From Deltaproteobacteria bacterium (GTDB lineage: Bacteria > SAR324 > NAC60-12): a DNA stretch of 17,423 nucleotides. The notes under the pieces are model-generated. The model was given only the letters and a program-made list of their open reading frames with translations, was not told where the DNA came from and made no database searches. Below, piece by piece: positions 17,306-17,423 of this stretch (its first letter is position 1; each line of letters begins with the position of its first letter). The DNA lies in the NCBI GenBank assembly GCA_002730365.1, contig PBZZ01000093.1:1-17423 (forward strand), in the 5' to 3' direction. The position numbers and the translations under genes are program-made.

Positions 17306-17423
17306 AGACTTGCTTCGCCGACAGGTTTGAAGGATAGTGCGGGACTTACACAAAATAGACCACAAATTTTTGCCGACTACCCTGCTATGACTAGCCTCGT
17401 ACGCATTGACCAGACACTGCTGA

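Noticed and set aside
17306..17423. A longer start for the outer-membrane protein, or a second gene at the right edge
   Set aside because: The frame is open to the edge, but an extension would put residues before a complete signal peptide. The other minus-strand frames close within about 45 bases and cannot be identified from so little sequence.

Overview
The window comes from a Gram-negative bacterium of moderate GC content. Lipoprotein signals, type II secretion (GspF/M/N) genes, an outer-membrane-like protein and a GyrB carrying the long Gram-negative insertion support this. A deltaproteobacterial-grade lineage is my guess, not something the sequence proves. Every gene I accept is on the minus strand, so the window reads from right to left.

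Right part (about 17305 to 8990): a predicted outer-membrane protein comes first. After a good sigma70-type promoter (16527-16498) follows a tight, partly overlapping run of nine genes: a 47-residue membrane protein too short for routine ORF calling, a branched-chain aminotransferase (ilvE), a 3-methyladenine DNA glycosylase (mpg), gspM, a gspN-like gene, mltG, gspF, a lipoprotein with two Ig-like domains and an FGE/SUMF1-like domain, and a 55-residue lipoprotein. The run ends at a clear intrinsic terminator (8989-9013). It mixes an incomplete type II secretion set with a peptidoglycan-cleaving enzyme and housekeeping genes. No gspD, E, G-L or O is present.

Middle part (8855 to 6983): a CMAS-family methyltransferase resembling plant coclaurine N-methyltransferases, then a divergent glutamate racemase.

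The most notable region is the 313-bp non-coding stretch 6670-6982. It holds seven exact copies of TTTTCGACA (either strand), several spaced 11 bp from a degenerate copy, a 31-bp direct repeat near each end, a 21-bp inverted repeat, AT-rich DNA, and a CTA-type triplet run directly beside two tandem boxes. This looks like a chromosomal replication origin with a non-canonical DnaA box (two changes from TTATCCACA) and a DnaA-trio element. It lies just upstream of dnaN, but dnaA, the usual neighbour, is absent and murI takes its place.

Left part (6669 to 1): the conserved replication block dnaN-recF-gyrB, with der attached by an 8-bp overlap to gyrB, and then the N-terminal part of a soluble transhydrogenase-like flavoprotein that runs off the left edge. 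The flavoprotein lacks both redox cysteines. DNA replication (clamp, RecF, gyrase) and ribosome assembly (Der) thus sit together beside the putative origin.
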